Source: Postechiella sp039985655
GTDB lineage: Bacteria; Bacteroidota; Bacteroidia; Flavobacteriales; Flavobacteriaceae
NCBI GenBank assembly: GCA_039985655.1
Contig: JBDWSF010000014.1
Location: forward strand, 248,001-312,000
Reading direction: 5' to 3'
DNA length: 64,000 nucleotides
Shown here: positions 51,012-60,856 of the stretch, one piece after another
How positions within the stretch are numbered: the stretch's first letter is position 1
Layout of the letters: each line of letters starts with the position of its first letter
The notes under the pieces: generated by a model
The model's input: only the letters and a program-made list of their open reading frames with translations
What the model was told of the DNA's origin: nothing
Database searches by the model: none
Made by a program: the position numbers and the translations under genes

Positions 51012-51857
51012 CTATTGAAATGTATAATTTATTTTTACAACCTGCGATAATCTAAAATATCCAAAAGCATAATTATTAGGGTTTTCTGGATTAACACAAT
51101 TCCCTCTTAAAGCAACTGGTTCGGTGCTAAAAGGATCTCCTACACTTTCGTATTGCTCGATTAATAAACTTATGTAATTAAAATATTGTTCGGACACACC
51201 ATAAAACTCAACATTAGCAGTATCCCCCACTACAAATTCTTTTTGATTTATATCGTCATCGTCATATTTTTCATAAAAAACGGTCATTCTATTTCCATCA
51301 GTAAAATCATCAGAAATATTTAATAATTCTGGTAATAAATCACCTTGCGCTTTAAATTTGAAAAAATAATAGTTTTCTATATCTACAGGATCAATAAAAT
51401 CAACATTAACTTCGAGCGCTTCTCCATCAAATCCGCCACCAACAGATTGATAAACTCCTGAGGTATCTACAACTGGGACTAATGTTTCTTCTGCAAGATA
51501 AGTTTCGCCATTATAAATAACTTCAAGGGTGTAATTTTGATTCAACTCAGGTAAAAAATTAGAAATAGTATAGGTGCCATCATTCATATCAATAAATACA
51601 AATTCTGTATTGTCAGTATTATTTGTGATTTTAACCGATGCACCAGTTACTGTATTATCTATGTCTGAACCAAAATATGGCGTAGATGTCGTTAATTTTA
51701 TCATTTGCTCATTTCCTAGCGTTCCTTTTTCCCAATCTATAGAGGCCTCAATAACCAACCTTGGTGCTGCAACTGGAACCTCTACTTCTATAACATCTGA
51801 ACACGATGAAAACGCAACAATTAAAATAACAATTAAACTTTTTATATATGTTTTCAT
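51012..51857 (-). CDS. DUF4249 lipoprotein, partner of the TonB receptor
   Basis: A 281-residue surface lipoprotein. The lipobox is AFSSC (Cys ~19), followed by SDVIEVEVPVAAPRLVIEASI, which is the DUF4249 start. Beta strands with VTGASVKITNN, EFVFIDMNDGTYTI and the tail PENPNNYAFGYFRLSQVVKINYTF match the family. It begins 3 bases after the TonB receptor gene ends; DUF4249 proteins sit beside such receptors across Bacteroidota, much as SusD sits beside SusC, and may cap or help the receptor. The substrate is unknown. Confidence 0.85.
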   Translation of the reverse strand: MKTYIKSLIVILIVAFSSCSDVIEVEVPVAAPRLVIEASIDWEKGTLGNEQMIKLTTSTPYFGSDIDNTVTGASVKITNNTDNTEFVFIDMNDGTYTISNFLPELNQNYTLEVIYNGETYLAEETLVPVVDTSGVYQSVGGGFDGEALEVNVDFIDPVDIENYYFFKFKAQGDLLPELLNISDDFTDGNRMTVFYEKYDDDDINQKEFVVGDTANVEFYGVSEQYFNYISLLIEQYESVGDPFSTEPVALRGNCVNPENPNNYAFGYFRLSQVVKINYTFQ

Positions 51858-51860
51858 TTT

Positions 51861-54227
51861 TTAAAATTTAAAATTATAAGACAATGATGGAACAGCTCCA
51901 AAAATGGCTGTTCGGGTCGCTTCGTTAACACCTGTTTCTCTATTTTGACCAAAAGATACGGACGCCGCATTTTTACGATTATAGACATTGTAAATACCAA
52001 AAACCCATTCGCCTTTCCATTTTTTATTCGGTTTTTTATTTGGTGTCCAAGTTCCTGAAATATCCAATCGATGATATGCTGTTAATCTATCAGAGTTTCT
52101 ATTGGAATAACTCGCAATCGTTAAACCTTCATAAGTATACTGTCCTGTTGGATAGGTTACAGGACGTCCCGTTTGAAATATTAAATTAGAACCAAAAGTC
52201 CATTTCTCATTTAATTTATAACTCCCTGTTAAAGACACATCATGTGTTCTATCTTGTGATGAATTATACCAGTTCCCATCGTTAACCCCTAATCCTCCTG
52301 CTGAGCCTCCTAGTGTGCGTTGCTCTGCTTTCGAAATAGTGTAAGCCAACCAGCCTGTAAAATCCCCTTTAGATTTTCGTAATAAAAATTCTAATCCGTA
52401 AGCTCTAGATTCACCATTTAAAATTTCTGTTTCAATAGTATTTTGTCCTATCAAATCTGATCCATCTATATAATCAATTCTATTATCAGTTGTTTTATAA
52501 TACCCTTCTACTTCTAAAGAAAACACTTTATTCTTAAAGTTTTTAAAGTAACCCAACGCATATTGATTTGACAATTGTGGTTTAATAAACTTTCCGCTAG
52601 GCGTCCAAACATCTAAAGGCGTTACTGATACTGTATTTGATAATAAATGAATGTATTGTGCCACTCTAGAATATCCTACTTTTACGGATGACTTTTTGTT
52701 TAATTGATACGATAACGCCAAACGAGGTTCTAAATTCCAAAAATCTTTTATGCTTTTTCCCTTTTCATAATCTGTTTCACCAATTTCTGTTCCGCGCTCA
52801 TAAATACCTAAAGAGGCATTATAAACAACAGGTAAATCATTTTCGTAATCTGTTAATGGCTGCCCGCCCAATCTTGTAAACGCACTAAATCGTAATCCAT
52901 AGTTAGCCGTTAACTTAGCTGTTATTTTATGTTCTCCATCAATATATAAACCACTCTCAAATGCTCGTTTTTCATCTAACTGTAATGGGTTAATAGCAGA
53001 GACATCTGTAGTTGGATTTATAGCACCTGGATCGAATTGGTAATAAATACCACTTGTTCCAAAATTTAGTTTAAACGTATCGCTTACAAAATAACTTAAA
53101 TCGTACTTTATGTTATAATTCTTAATAGAGGATACCCAATCGAACTCAAACGAATCGAATTCAAGTTCGTAATCATATTTGCTATAAATAAGGGACATAT
53201 TTGAAAACAGACGATCGTTAAAAAGATGGTTCCATCTTAAATTCCCTGTTGCATTTCCATATCCACTTTTAAAATTGCTTCCAAAATTAAACTCATCTCT
53301 TCCAAAATAGGCCGATAAATACAGCTTATTTTTTTCATTTAAGTTATAATTGGTCTTTAAATTTAAATCGTAAAACTGAGCACTATTTTCTTCTCCAGCA
53401 GCTTTTAATAACAAGTGAATATAAGAACTTCTACCCGCTATTAAAAAGGACCCTTTATCTTTAAAAGCAGGGCCTTCGGCTGCTAGTCTGCTAGAAATAA
53501 AACCAACACCTCCTGTTAAATGAAATTCTTTACTATTACCATCTTTTTGACGTACATCTAAAACAGATGATACGCGACCTCCAAACTTTGCAGGAATTCC
53601 GCCTTTATAAAGTTTTACATCTTTAATGGCATCGGCATTAAAAACGGAAAAGAAACCAAATAAATGTGATGTATTATAAATGATGGCTTCGTCTAATAAA
53701 ACTAAATTTTGATCTGAAGCTCCACCACGTACATTAAAACCAACAGTACCTTCTGCCCCACTCGTTACTCCTGGCAATAATTGTATCGATTTAATTAAGT
53801 CTACCTCTCCTAAAACAACTGGCATTTTTTTTATGGTTTCTACTTTTACTTTAGAAACACTCATTTGCGGACTCTTAATACTAACCTGCTCCGACTCTTC
53901 TGCAATTACCACAACAGCATCTAATTCAGTAGTTGTTTCTGATAATTCGAAATTCATTTTCTCATTTTTATTTAGAGTTATACTTTCACTTTTTGTTGCA
54001 TAACCTATATAAGAAATAATTAATGTATAGGCCCCTTTTGGTGCTGTAATGGAATAAAAACCATACTCATTTGTAATACCTCCAATAGTCGTACCTTTTA
54101 AGAAAACTGATGCTCCAAAAGTAGTTTCTCCATTGCTGGCATCTTTAATGATACCGCTTATAGTATAATTTTCTTGAGCAGATAATAATGCTGTATACAT
54201 TAGAAATAGAACTATTATTTTATTCAT
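51861..54227 (-). CDS. TonB-dependent receptor with carboxypeptidase-regulatory domain
   Basis: A 788-residue outer-membrane receptor. Signal peptide 1-17 (ending LLSAQ), CarboxypepD_reg-like domain (~20-100, ISGIIKDASNGETTFGASVFLKGT), plug (~115-225, MPVVLGEVDLIKSIQLLPGV, GFNVRGGASDQNLVLLDEA, GIPAKFGGRVSSVLDVR), then a beta barrel ending with FGAVPSLSYNFKF. It is of the type partnered with DUF4249 rather than SusD. It transports an unknown ligand with TonB energy. The DUF4249 gene follows at once. Not closely similar to the receptor of the metal island. Confidence 0.92.
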   Translation of the reverse strand: MNKIIVLFLMYTALLSAQENYTISGIIKDASNGETTFGASVFLKGTTIGGITNEYGFYSITAPKGAYTLIISYIGYATKSESITLNKNEKMNFELSETTTELDAVVVIAEESEQVSIKSPQMSVSKVKVETIKKMPVVLGEVDLIKSIQLLPGVTSGAEGTVGFNVRGGASDQNLVLLDEAIIYNTSHLFGFFSVFNADAIKDVKLYKGGIPAKFGGRVSSVLDVRQKDGNSKEFHLTGGVGFISSRLAAEGPAFKDKGSFLIAGRSSYIHLLLKAAGEENSAQFYDLNLKTNYNLNEKNKLYLSAYFGRDEFNFGSNFKSGYGNATGNLRWNHLFNDRLFSNMSLIYSKYDYELEFDSFEFDWVSSIKNYNIKYDLSYFVSDTFKLNFGTSGIYYQFDPGAINPTTDVSAINPLQLDEKRAFESGLYIDGEHKITAKLTANYGLRFSAFTRLGGQPLTDYENDLPVVYNASLGIYERGTEIGETDYEKGKSIKDFWNLEPRLALSYQLNKKSSVKVGYSRVAQYIHLLSNTVSVTPLDVWTPSGKFIKPQLSNQYALGYFKNFKNKVFSLEVEGYYKTTDNRIDYIDGSDLIGQNTIETEILNGESRAYGLEFLLRKSKGDFTGWLAYTISKAEQRTLGGSAGGLGVNDGNWYNSSQDRTHDVSLTGSYKLNEKWTFGSNLIFQTGRPVTYPTGQYTYEGLTIASYSNRNSDRLTAYHRLDISGTWTPNKKPNKKWKGEWVFGIYNVYNRKNAASVSFGQNRETGVNEATRTAIFGAVPSLSYNFKF

Positions 54228-54626
54228 TCTCCGACTTTAATTTGATTAACTTTTTTTAGTTTTCATTAAACAAAATGGAAAATTACTCATCTATTATGAC
54301 TTTTAACTCTTTTTTTTAACTTTTATTTCCATTAAGTCTATTATTTAAAAAAATCACAGTTCTCTACTCCACCTATATCTTAAAAAAGGATTCGAAACTT
54401 TATTAACCTTTCTGGTATTTTTTTAAGGCTATGATTCGATTTATTACTATTCGTTTTTTAATGATTCATTAAATATTAAGACAACTAAACGATGTGAATT
54501 TTGCATGAACACAAATAACATGTAAGAAATAATTAACATAATTAATTCGATTAAATACATTTATTATACTGTATAATGATAAAAACACAAAAAATATGTT
54601 AAAAATAACATAAAACATCATTACAT
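54228..54626. other. AT-rich intergenic stretch before the alginate lyase
   Basis: Contains the promoter regions of two divergent genes. No reading frame with family features; the operator candidate begins at 54627. Confidence 0.4.
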
Positions 54627-54677
54627 TTGGTTTTCCAGTTTGGAGAACCAAACTAAAAAACCAATCTGGAAAACCAA
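54627..54677. promoter_or_regulatory. Nested inverted repeats upstream of the alginate lyase gene
   Basis: The outer arms TTGGTTTTCCAG (54627-54638) and CTGGAAAACCAA (54666-54677) match 12 of 12. An inner pair GTTTGG (54638-54643) and CCAAAC (54648-54653) lies between them. The block ends 40 bases before the start codon, where a regulator would act. The repeated unit is TTGG/CCAA-rich. I recall TGGTTTTCCA-like boxes near polysaccharide genes in flavobacteria but cannot name the regulator. Confidence 0.55.
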
Positions 54678-54717
54678 TTTATCGAATTAATTATTAACTA
54701 ATTTAAACTAAATCATT

Positions 54718-56142
54718 ATGAAAAAAATTTTGAATCTAACAACATTAATTTTATTATTAATTTTTAACAATTGCGCTGAAGAAGAAGTTCCTTTCATAGA
54801 GGTAGAAAGTGAAAGTCAAAATGAAAATTCCACAAATTTAATGAGGAAATCGAGTAAATCGAAAGAATTATCGTATAATAATTTAACAGCTTCAACACAA
54901 CAATCAACTAACCCTATATCTAATATAGATGATAGTGGTAGTGATTATATGAGTACAAGATGGTCGGGTTATGGTACATCAGCAAGCGTATACATCGATT
55001 TTGGGAGTATAGTTACTGTCGATTATGTTAATATTGCATTTTTTAAAGGTAATACAAGAACGACTTCATTCTCTTATTGGTCTAGTAGTGATGGAATATC
55101 TTGGAATTATAAAGGCAGTAAAAATTCTGCTGGAAATACTGAAGATCATGAAGAATTTGATCTTGCAAATATGGATACCCGTTATTTTCGTATAAAATTT
55201 CAAGGAAATAGCATAAATGATTGGAATAGCGTACTAGATTTACAAGTTTTTGGTAGTAATGGGGATACTATTACTCCTACTCCACCCAATGGTAATTTAG
55301 ACCCTAATAAAGCGCCTTCTGAAAATTTTGATTTATCTAAATGGAAAATTACTTTATCTTCTGGTGATGAAACTTCTGTTGCTGATTTAAATGATGGTTT
55401 TACATATAACAATCAATTTTATACAAATACAACAGATGGTGGAATGGTATTTAAAAATTACCCAAAAGGAGCTGGGACTACAACCAATTCGACATACTCA
55501 AGAGTAGAGTTTAGAGAAATGTTAAGAGGAGAAAATACAAATATTAGCACTAAAGGTGTAAATGGTAACAATTGGGTATTTAGTTCCTCTTCTTCTTCTA
55601 ATGAAAGTGCTGCTGGTGGTGTTGATGGTGTATTAACAGCAACTCTATCTGTAAACAGAGTTACTACAACTTCTGATAGTGATACGCAATTAGGTAGAAT
55701 TGTTATTGGACAAATACACGCAAGCGGAAATGAACCTTGTCGTCTATACTACAAAAAAATGTCTGGAGACTCTAAAGGTGCAATCTATTTTGGGCATGAG
55801 GATTCTGATGGGGATGAAACTTTTGTAAATATTATTGGGAATTTCGCTAAAGAAACAGGATCAGGTTCTGGAGATTATACTGGAGCTTCACAGCCTTCAA
55901 ATGGTATTCCTTTAGGCGAAGTATTCTCGTACAAAATAGAAGTAGTTGCTAATATGCTTTATGTTCATATTTATAGAGATGGGGAACCAGATGCTTCTGA
56001 AGAATATAACATGAGTAATAGTGGTTATGCAAATGATTGGATGTATTTTAAGGCTGGTCTTTATTCTCAAAACAAAACAGTTCAAAACTCAAGTGATTAC
56101 GAGCAAGTTACATTTTATGCTTTAAAGCAATCACATAATTAA
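54718..56142 (+). CDS. PL7 alginate lyase lipoprotein with F5/8-type C domain
   Basis: A 474-residue surface lipoprotein that cleaves alginate by beta-elimination. Lipobox IFNNC (Cys ~19), an F5/8 type C (discoidin-like) carbohydrate-binding domain (~50-180, RWSGYGTSASVYIDFGSI, YFRIKFQGNSINDW), a Pro/Thr/Asn linker, and the PL7 catalytic domain (~200-470). The three PL7 motifs are present: RVEFR near 262, QIH near 332, and YFKAGLYSQ near 443, giving the catalytic Arg, Gln, His and Tyr. QIH rather than QVH is usually linked to activity on guluronate-containing blocks. It stands alone, without the SusC/SusD or KDG genes of a full alginate locus, behind an inverted-repeat operator candidate. Confidence 0.93.
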   Translation: MKKILNLTTLILLLIFNNCAEEEVPFIEVESESQNENSTNLMRKSSKSKELSYNNLTASTQQSTNPISNIDDSGSDYMSTRWSGYGTSASVYIDFGSIVTVDYVNIAFFKGNTRTTSFSYWSSSDGISWNYKGSKNSAGNTEDHEEFDLANMDTRYFRIKFQGNSINDWNSVLDLQVFGSNGDTITPTPPNGNLDPNKAPSENFDLSKWKITLSSGDETSVADLNDGFTYNNQFYTNTTDGGMVFKNYPKGAGTTTNSTYSRVEFREMLRGENTNISTKGVNGNNWVFSSSSSSNESAAGGVDGVLTATLSVNRVTTTSDSDTQLGRIVIGQIHASGNEPCRLYYKKMSGDSKGAIYFGHEDSDGDETFVNIIGNFAKETGSGSGDYTGASQPSNGIPLGEVFSYKIEVVANMLYVHIYRDGEPDASEEYNMSNSGYANDWMYFKAGLYSQNKTVQNSSDYEQVTFYALKQSHN

Positions 56143-56172
56143 CGTGAAGTTAATTATTATTAATTAGTCAAT

Positions 56173-56198
56173 AGCCCTCTTCTTTTTGAGGGCTTTTT
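56173..56198 (+). terminator. Terminator of the alginate lyase gene
   Basis: AGCCCTC (56173-56179) pairs with GAGGGCT (56188-56194), then TTTT, 31 bases after the stop. Confidence 0.85.
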
Positions 56199-56252
56199 GC
56201 TTGTTTAAAAATTGAATTTCTAAATCGTTATTTTTTCTAATATTATTAGATA

Positions 56253-56391
56253 AAAGCAGCTGTCTAAAAAGTCTAGATTTTTGAGTTTGTTAAGTTGAGT
56301 TTGTCGAAACTTATTATTGACTATCTAATAAGTTGATATATTTTTACAAGTTCAATATGACTACTCATTTTCCTTTTTAGACAGCCGCTTT
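56253..56391. mobile_element. MITE-like element of 139 bases with 19-base terminal inverted repeats
   Basis: Left end AAAGCAGCTGTCTAAAAAG (56253-56271) and right end (56373-56391) are inverted repeats at 18 of 19 bases. No coding capacity. The ends also match AAAGAGGCTGTCTGAAAAG at 3075-3093. The type of end (GGCTGTCT-AAAAG) is like that of IS families common in Bacteroidota, so the element is probably moved by such a transposase. Confidence 0.6.
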
Positions 56392-56415
56392 AATTTAGTC
56401 TTTTTAAATATAAAA

Positions 56416-57816
56416 CTATATATGTAATGCTCTATCCTCAGTCGCGGCTAAAGCCGCTTCTTTAATAGCTTCTGTATATGTTGGATGTGCATGAGACATT
56501 CTAGAAATATCCTCAGCACTCGCTCTATACTCCATAGCAACAACCGCTTCGGCTATTAAATCAGCACAACGTGCACCAATCATGTGTACACCTAAAATTT
56601 CATCTGTAGTCTTATCTGCTAAAATCTTAACAAAACCATCTGTATCCATACTCGCTCTACTTCTACCTAAAGCACGCATTGGAAATTGTCCTGTTTTATA
56701 TTCTACACCCGCTTCTTTAAGTTGTTCTTCAGTTTTACCAACAGTAGCAACTTCTGGCCACGTGTAAACCACACCTGGAATTAAATTATAATCAATATGA
56801 GGCTTCTGTCCTGCTATAGTTTCAGCGACAAAAGTCCCTTCTTCTTCAGCTTTGTGTGCTAACATAGCACCTTTAATGACATCACCAATCGCATATATAT
56901 TTGAAGCCGTAGTTTGTAAATGATCGTTTACTTCTACTTGACCTCTTTCGTTTAATTTTACACCAGCAGCTTCGGCATTTAATCCGTCTGTATACGGACG
57001 ACGTCCCACAGAAACTAAACAGTAATCGCCTCTAAACTCAACTTCTACTCCTTTTTTATTATCTGCTTTCACAATAACTTCATCACCAACACGCTCAACA
57101 GATTTCACTTTGTGAGACGCATTAATTTTGAATTTTTGCTTCTTTAAAACTTTATTAAGTTCTTTAGACAAACCTGCATCCATTGTTGGAATAATACGAT
57201 CCATGAACTCTACAACAGACACTTCAGCACCTAAACGCTTGTATACTTGACCAAGTTCTAAACCTATTACACCACCACCAATAACAATTAAATGTTTTGG
57301 TATCTCTTTAAGTTTTAAAGCTTCAGTAGATGTAATAACACGCTCTTTATCTATATTGATAAAAGGCAAGTTTGAAGGTTTACTACCTGTAGCAATAATC
57401 GTGTTTTTCGCTTCAATCTCAGTAGATTCCTCTCCTGCAATTAAAATATGAGTAGCATCTTTAAAACTACCCAAACCTTGATAAACGTCAATGTTATTCT
57501 TCTTCATTAAGAAATCAATGCCACCAGTAGTTTGATCTACTACAGATTGTTTTCTCGCTATCATTTTTTCAAGATTCACCTTAATCTCTCCTGGAATTTC
57601 AATACCATGTTCTTCAAAATGCTTAATAGCGTCATCGTAATGATGTGATGAATCTAAAAGTGCTTTACTTGGTATACATCCAACATTTAAACAAGTACCA
57701 CCAAGTGTAGAATACTTTTCTATTATAGCAGTTTTCATTCCTAATTGTGCGCAACGAATAGCTGCGACATACCCCCCAGGGCCTGAGCCAATTACGGCTA
57801 CATCATATGAATTCAT
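56416..57816 (-). CDS. lpdA: Dihydrolipoyl dehydrogenase
   Basis: The 466-residue E3 flavoprotein of the 2-oxo-acid dehydrogenase complexes: reoxidises dihydrolipoamide with NAD+. FAD motif GSGPGGYVAAI near 11-21, redox disulfide GGTCLNVGCIPSK near 39-51, NAD motif GGGVIGLELGQVYKRLG near 179-195, second FAD motif YAIGDV near 311, and the C-terminal active-site HAHPTYTEA with catalytic His near 445. Full length and canonical. No E1 or E2 gene adjoins it, as is usual for the lpd of flavobacteria, which is shared between complexes. Confidence 0.96.
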   Translation of the reverse strand: MNSYDVAVIGSGPGGYVAAIRCAQLGMKTAIIEKYSTLGGTCLNVGCIPSKALLDSSHHYDDAIKHFEEHGIEIPGEIKVNLEKMIARKQSVVDQTTGGIDFLMKKNNIDVYQGLGSFKDATHILIAGEESTEIEAKNTIIATGSKPSNLPFINIDKERVITSTEALKLKEIPKHLIVIGGGVIGLELGQVYKRLGAEVSVVEFMDRIIPTMDAGLSKELNKVLKKQKFKINASHKVKSVERVGDEVIVKADNKKGVEVEFRGDYCLVSVGRRPYTDGLNAEAAGVKLNERGQVEVNDHLQTTASNIYAIGDVIKGAMLAHKAEEEGTFVAETIAGQKPHIDYNLIPGVVYTWPEVATVGKTEEQLKEAGVEYKTGQFPMRALGRSRASMDTDGFVKILADKTTDEILGVHMIGARCADLIAEAVVAMEYRASAEDISRMSHAHPTYTEAIKEAALAATEDRALHI

Positions 57817-58048
57817 ATTATTTATTCTATTTTAATAAAGAAAATGCTTTGATTGTTACGTGCATAACACATCAAACCTAAAATCAAAAATACAAATGTT
57901 TTATGGGAAGGCAATAAAAAAACGATTTTATCAAATGGATTTATAATTCCGACAATTATGCTTCGAATAATTTATAAAAACGGAATTATAACTGTAAAAG
58001 CTGAAAGACTTTTAAAAGAGGTCTATATTTAAGAGTATTATATTAAAA

Positions 58049-59629
58049 TTAATCCTTTTTATAAATATCATCTAAAACCCAATTTAATTCTGGATCCTCG
58101 TTAGACAATCGATCCTCAATCGTTGGTATTATTTCCACATCGGGTTTAATACCATAGCCATCGGGCGATTGCTTTTGAGGCGCTTCTATTTGCATCAACC
58201 CTATTCGTACTTTTAATTTAGATGTTGGTAATTTGTAAATCTTATAAAATCCAGCGACACAACCATTGTAAGCGCCTCCCGTTTCTTCGCCAACAAAAAC
58301 GGCACGCTTCTCAGCTTTTAAATGTGTCGAAATCAGCGACGATGCAGAAAACGATTTACCGTTTATTAATACATACATTTTTCCTTTAAAGTTTAAATCC
58401 TTAGGTTGTCTTACCTTGGTTTGTTTAAATTTAAAATACAATTTATCATCTTTCTTTTTGGTGTGTAATAAACTACCCGCTACAATAACAGGCGTGAATA
58501 AACCTCCAATTATTTTTAATGCCATTGGGTTCGAATTGCTCATCAAAGACTTTAAGAATAATACTCTGCTATTCACTTCGCTTTCTTCAATAAACTGATA
58601 CTCTTTATCTATTAAATAGGAATATAAATAATCTATTTCTGCAACTCTTCCTCCACCATTATCCCTCAAATCTAATACGAAATGTTTTGTTTTAGCCGAA
58701 TCTATTTTCTTAAAACTCTCTTTATAAAACCTTTTATAATTGGTTTTTGTAAAACTTCGAATTTTCATATAAGCCACAGTACTATCTTTTCCTATAAAAT
58801 CGAGATTTCTATTGTATTCCTTCCGCTTTGCGTAAAAACCGCGTTTTCTGTTTTCCTTTTTCTGTTGTTTCGACTTAATTTTTGCTAATCTAATTTCTTC
58901 TTTTGTTCGTTTTTTTGGTTTCTCAACTTTTAAAGAATCATTAAATACACGTTTTTTCTTTTTTGGGATGCGCTTTAATGTTTTTGTAAATAAAGAATCT
59001 TTATTTTTTAATGTGATTTTTAAACTATCGACAACCCCTTTGTCTTTATAATAAAAAGTAGAAAAATGACGCCCTACAACTCTATTGTATAATGTTTTAT
59101 TATAACCATCGGACGTAAATCTAGTTTTGTAAGTCTTTACCAAATCAGCAACCAACTCATCATTAATCTTAACAACTTCACTTCCTATATATGTAGAATC
59201 TTTTCCCCTTGTATGTGTTACCCAAAGCTTATCATTTAAATATTCGAAATCTAAATTGTAAAATTCAAACGTATTCTTTTTTAACCGTTTAAATTCTTTC
59301 TTTGAGAATCGCTTATTCGCAGAACCAACAGAGATGTGCCCTTGACGTACATGAGTAATAACTGGAGCTAATTTTTTATAAAAGGCTCTTGAATTGATTG
59401 GTGTGGTTATTGATTTTTTTAGACTATCAATTTTAAAGTCTAAAACCGATTTAGGCGTATATTGATATAATTTAGGGTGGTGTTTTTTAAGCTGATTATA
59501 AACTTTATCAACATCCGTTCGTAAATCTTCTATAGTATGTAGAGATGTTATTTTAGCATTATAATTCTCAACACTTTTACAAGATGTTAAAACGATTAAA
59601 ACACAAAAAATTAAAAACCACTTATTCAT
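58049..59629 (-). CDS. S41-family (tail-specific) peptidase lipoprotein
   Basis: A 526-residue exported protein. Lipobox VLTSC (Cys ~17), a mostly helical N-terminal part with the HVRQGHISVGS motif near 92, a long Lys/Arg-rich insert (~220-265), and the S41 core with HFVLDLRDNGGGRVAEIDYLYSYL near 315 and INGKSFSASSLISTHLKAEKRAVFVGEETGGAYNG near 430, where the Ser of FSASS is the likely nucleophile. Relatives clear damaged or secreted proteins. The basic insert is unusual for the family. It is divergent from smpB. Confidence 0.85.
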   Translation of the reverse strand: MNKWFLIFCVLIVLTSCKSVENYNAKITSLHTIEDLRTDVDKVYNQLKKHHPKLYQYTPKSVLDFKIDSLKKSITTPINSRAFYKKLAPVITHVRQGHISVGSANKRFSKKEFKRLKKNTFEFYNLDFEYLNDKLWVTHTRGKDSTYIGSEVVKINDELVADLVKTYKTRFTSDGYNKTLYNRVVGRHFSTFYYKDKGVVDSLKITLKNKDSLFTKTLKRIPKKKKRVFNDSLKVEKPKKRTKEEIRLAKIKSKQQKKENRKRGFYAKRKEYNRNLDFIGKDSTVAYMKIRSFTKTNYKRFYKESFKKIDSAKTKHFVLDLRDNGGGRVAEIDYLYSYLIDKEYQFIEESEVNSRVLFLKSLMSNSNPMALKIIGGLFTPVIVAGSLLHTKKKDDKLYFKFKQTKVRQPKDLNFKGKMYVLINGKSFSASSLISTHLKAEKRAVFVGEETGGAYNGCVAGFYKIYKLPTSKLKVRIGLMQIEAPQKQSPDGYGIKPDVEIIPTIEDRLSNEDPELNWVLDDIYKKD

Positions 59630-59762
59630 ATAAACAATAAATATCGCCTACTAAGGTAATTTTATTTTGAATAAAATATATTGTAATACGTATTCTTTAA
59701 CTTAAATTTATTCTATAAAATCTAATGGTGTATACTTTATAAAATTGTTTAGTTTTGTGACG

Positions 59763-60221
59763 ATGCAAAAATACATTAACATACAGAACAAAAAAGCGCG
59801 CTTTCTATACGAAATATTAGATAAGTACACCGCTGGCATTGTGTTATCTGGAACCGAAATAAAATCTATACGAAGTAGTAAAGCGTCGATAGCCGAAAGC
59901 TTTTGCGAGTTTAATGAAGCTGGCGAACTTTTTGTAATTAATGCTACTATTGAAGAATATGCTTTTGGAAATTATTACAACCACCGTCCAAAAGCGGAAC
60001 GTAAATTGCTTTTAAATAAAAAGGAATTAAAAAAACTGAATAAAGAAGTTCAAAATACGGGGCTTACTATTATTCCGTTGCGATTGTTTATTAACGACAA
60101 AGGGTATGCAAAACTAGAAATAGCTTTGGCAAAAGGTAAAAAGCTATACGATAAGCGTGAAACTATTAAAGATCGTGATAACAAGCGTGATTTAGATAGA
60201 ATTAAAAAGGAATATAAATAA
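59763..60221 (+). CDS. smpB: SsrA-binding protein SmpB
   Basis: About 152 residues from ATG 59763, the start that gives the family's normal N-terminus (MQKYINIQNKKARFLYEI); a TTG frame 18 bases earlier is unlikely. SmpB carries tmRNA to stalled ribosomes. Seen: AGIVLSGTEIKSIRSSKASIAESFCEF near 21-47, HRPKAERKLLLNKKELKKL near 75-93, GLTIIPLRLF near 101, KGYAKLEIALAKGKKLYDKRE near 114-134, and the basic C-terminal tail that enters the mRNA channel. A TAGTTTTG box at 59750-59757 lies only 5 bases before the ATG, suggesting a very short leader if used. Confidence 0.96.
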   Translation: MQKYINIQNKKARFLYEILDKYTAGIVLSGTEIKSIRSSKASIAESFCEFNEAGELFVINATIEEYAFGNYYNHRPKAERKLLLNKKELKKLNKEVQNTGLTIIPLRLFINDKGYAKLEIALAKGKKLYDKRETIKDRDNKRDLDRIKKEYK

Positions 60222-60276
60222 TTTTAAAGGTGATTTATTCGTTTTGAGTAAAACCTTAAAAACCAATTTACATAAC

Positions 60277-60825
60277 ATGAAAAAAGTCACTATTTTATTA
60301 TTCTCTCTTTTTTTAGTCTTGAATTTGAATGCCCAAAAAGAAAAAGACAAAGACGCCCCAACTGTTTATGCTATAGATTCTACAAAAGTTTTTACTTTAG
60401 ATAAAACGATAAAAACTTTATACGAATCTATTTCGGGAGAAAAAGGTATTGAACGTAATTGGGGAGAATTTAAGCTTTTATTTAAACCTGGCGCCAAATT
60501 AATTCCTTCAGGAAAAGACAAAAAAGGTCTTTATCAAGTGAAGTACATGAGTCCAAACGATTATATTAAAAGCTCAGGGAAATGGTTAAAGGAAAACGGT
60601 TTTTTTGAAAAGGAAATACATAGAACTGTAAGTTCGTTTGGAAATATAAAGCACGTTTTTAGTACCTACGAAGCTTTTCATAGCGAATCGGACAAGCATC
60701 CCTTTATGCGAGGCATTAACAGTATTCAATTATTAAATGATGGAAACCGCTGGTGGATTATTAATATTTATTGGACACAAGAAACTTTTGAAAACCCAAT
60801 TCCTAAAATATACTTACCTAAATAA
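60277..60825 (+). CDS. Secreted protein of unknown function after smpB
   Basis: About 182 residues from the ATG at 60277, which opens a signal peptide (MKKVTILLFSLFLVLNLNAQ); the TTG frame at 60244 adds 11 residues with no signal logic. The mature part has SISGEKGIERNWGEFKLLFKPGAKLIP, KSSGKWLKENGFFEKEIHRTVSSFGNIKHVFSTYEAF and RGINSIQLLNDGNRWWIINIYW, the pattern of an NTF2-like fold with its typical closing W-I--IYW strand. I infer an exported SnoaL/NTF2-like protein of unknown ligand. It lies 55 bases after smpB and 31 bases before the acyltransferase gene. Confidence 0.7.
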   Translation: MKKVTILLFSLFLVLNLNAQKEKDKDAPTVYAIDSTKVFTLDKTIKTLYESISGEKGIERNWGEFKLLFKPGAKLIPSGKDKKGLYQVKYMSPNDYIKSSGKWLKENGFFEKEIHRTVSSFGNIKHVFSTYEAFHSESDKHPFMRGINSIQLLNDGNRWWIINIYWTQETFENPIPKIYLPK

Positions 60826-60856
60826 ATACTATTTTTAGCCAACCTTATTCTTTTTA

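Noticed and set aside
50787..51050. 87-codon + strand frame between the sigma and DUF4249 genes
   Set aside because: Low-complexity Tyr/Leu/Asn composition and overlap with the end of the DUF4249 gene, which is a solid call.
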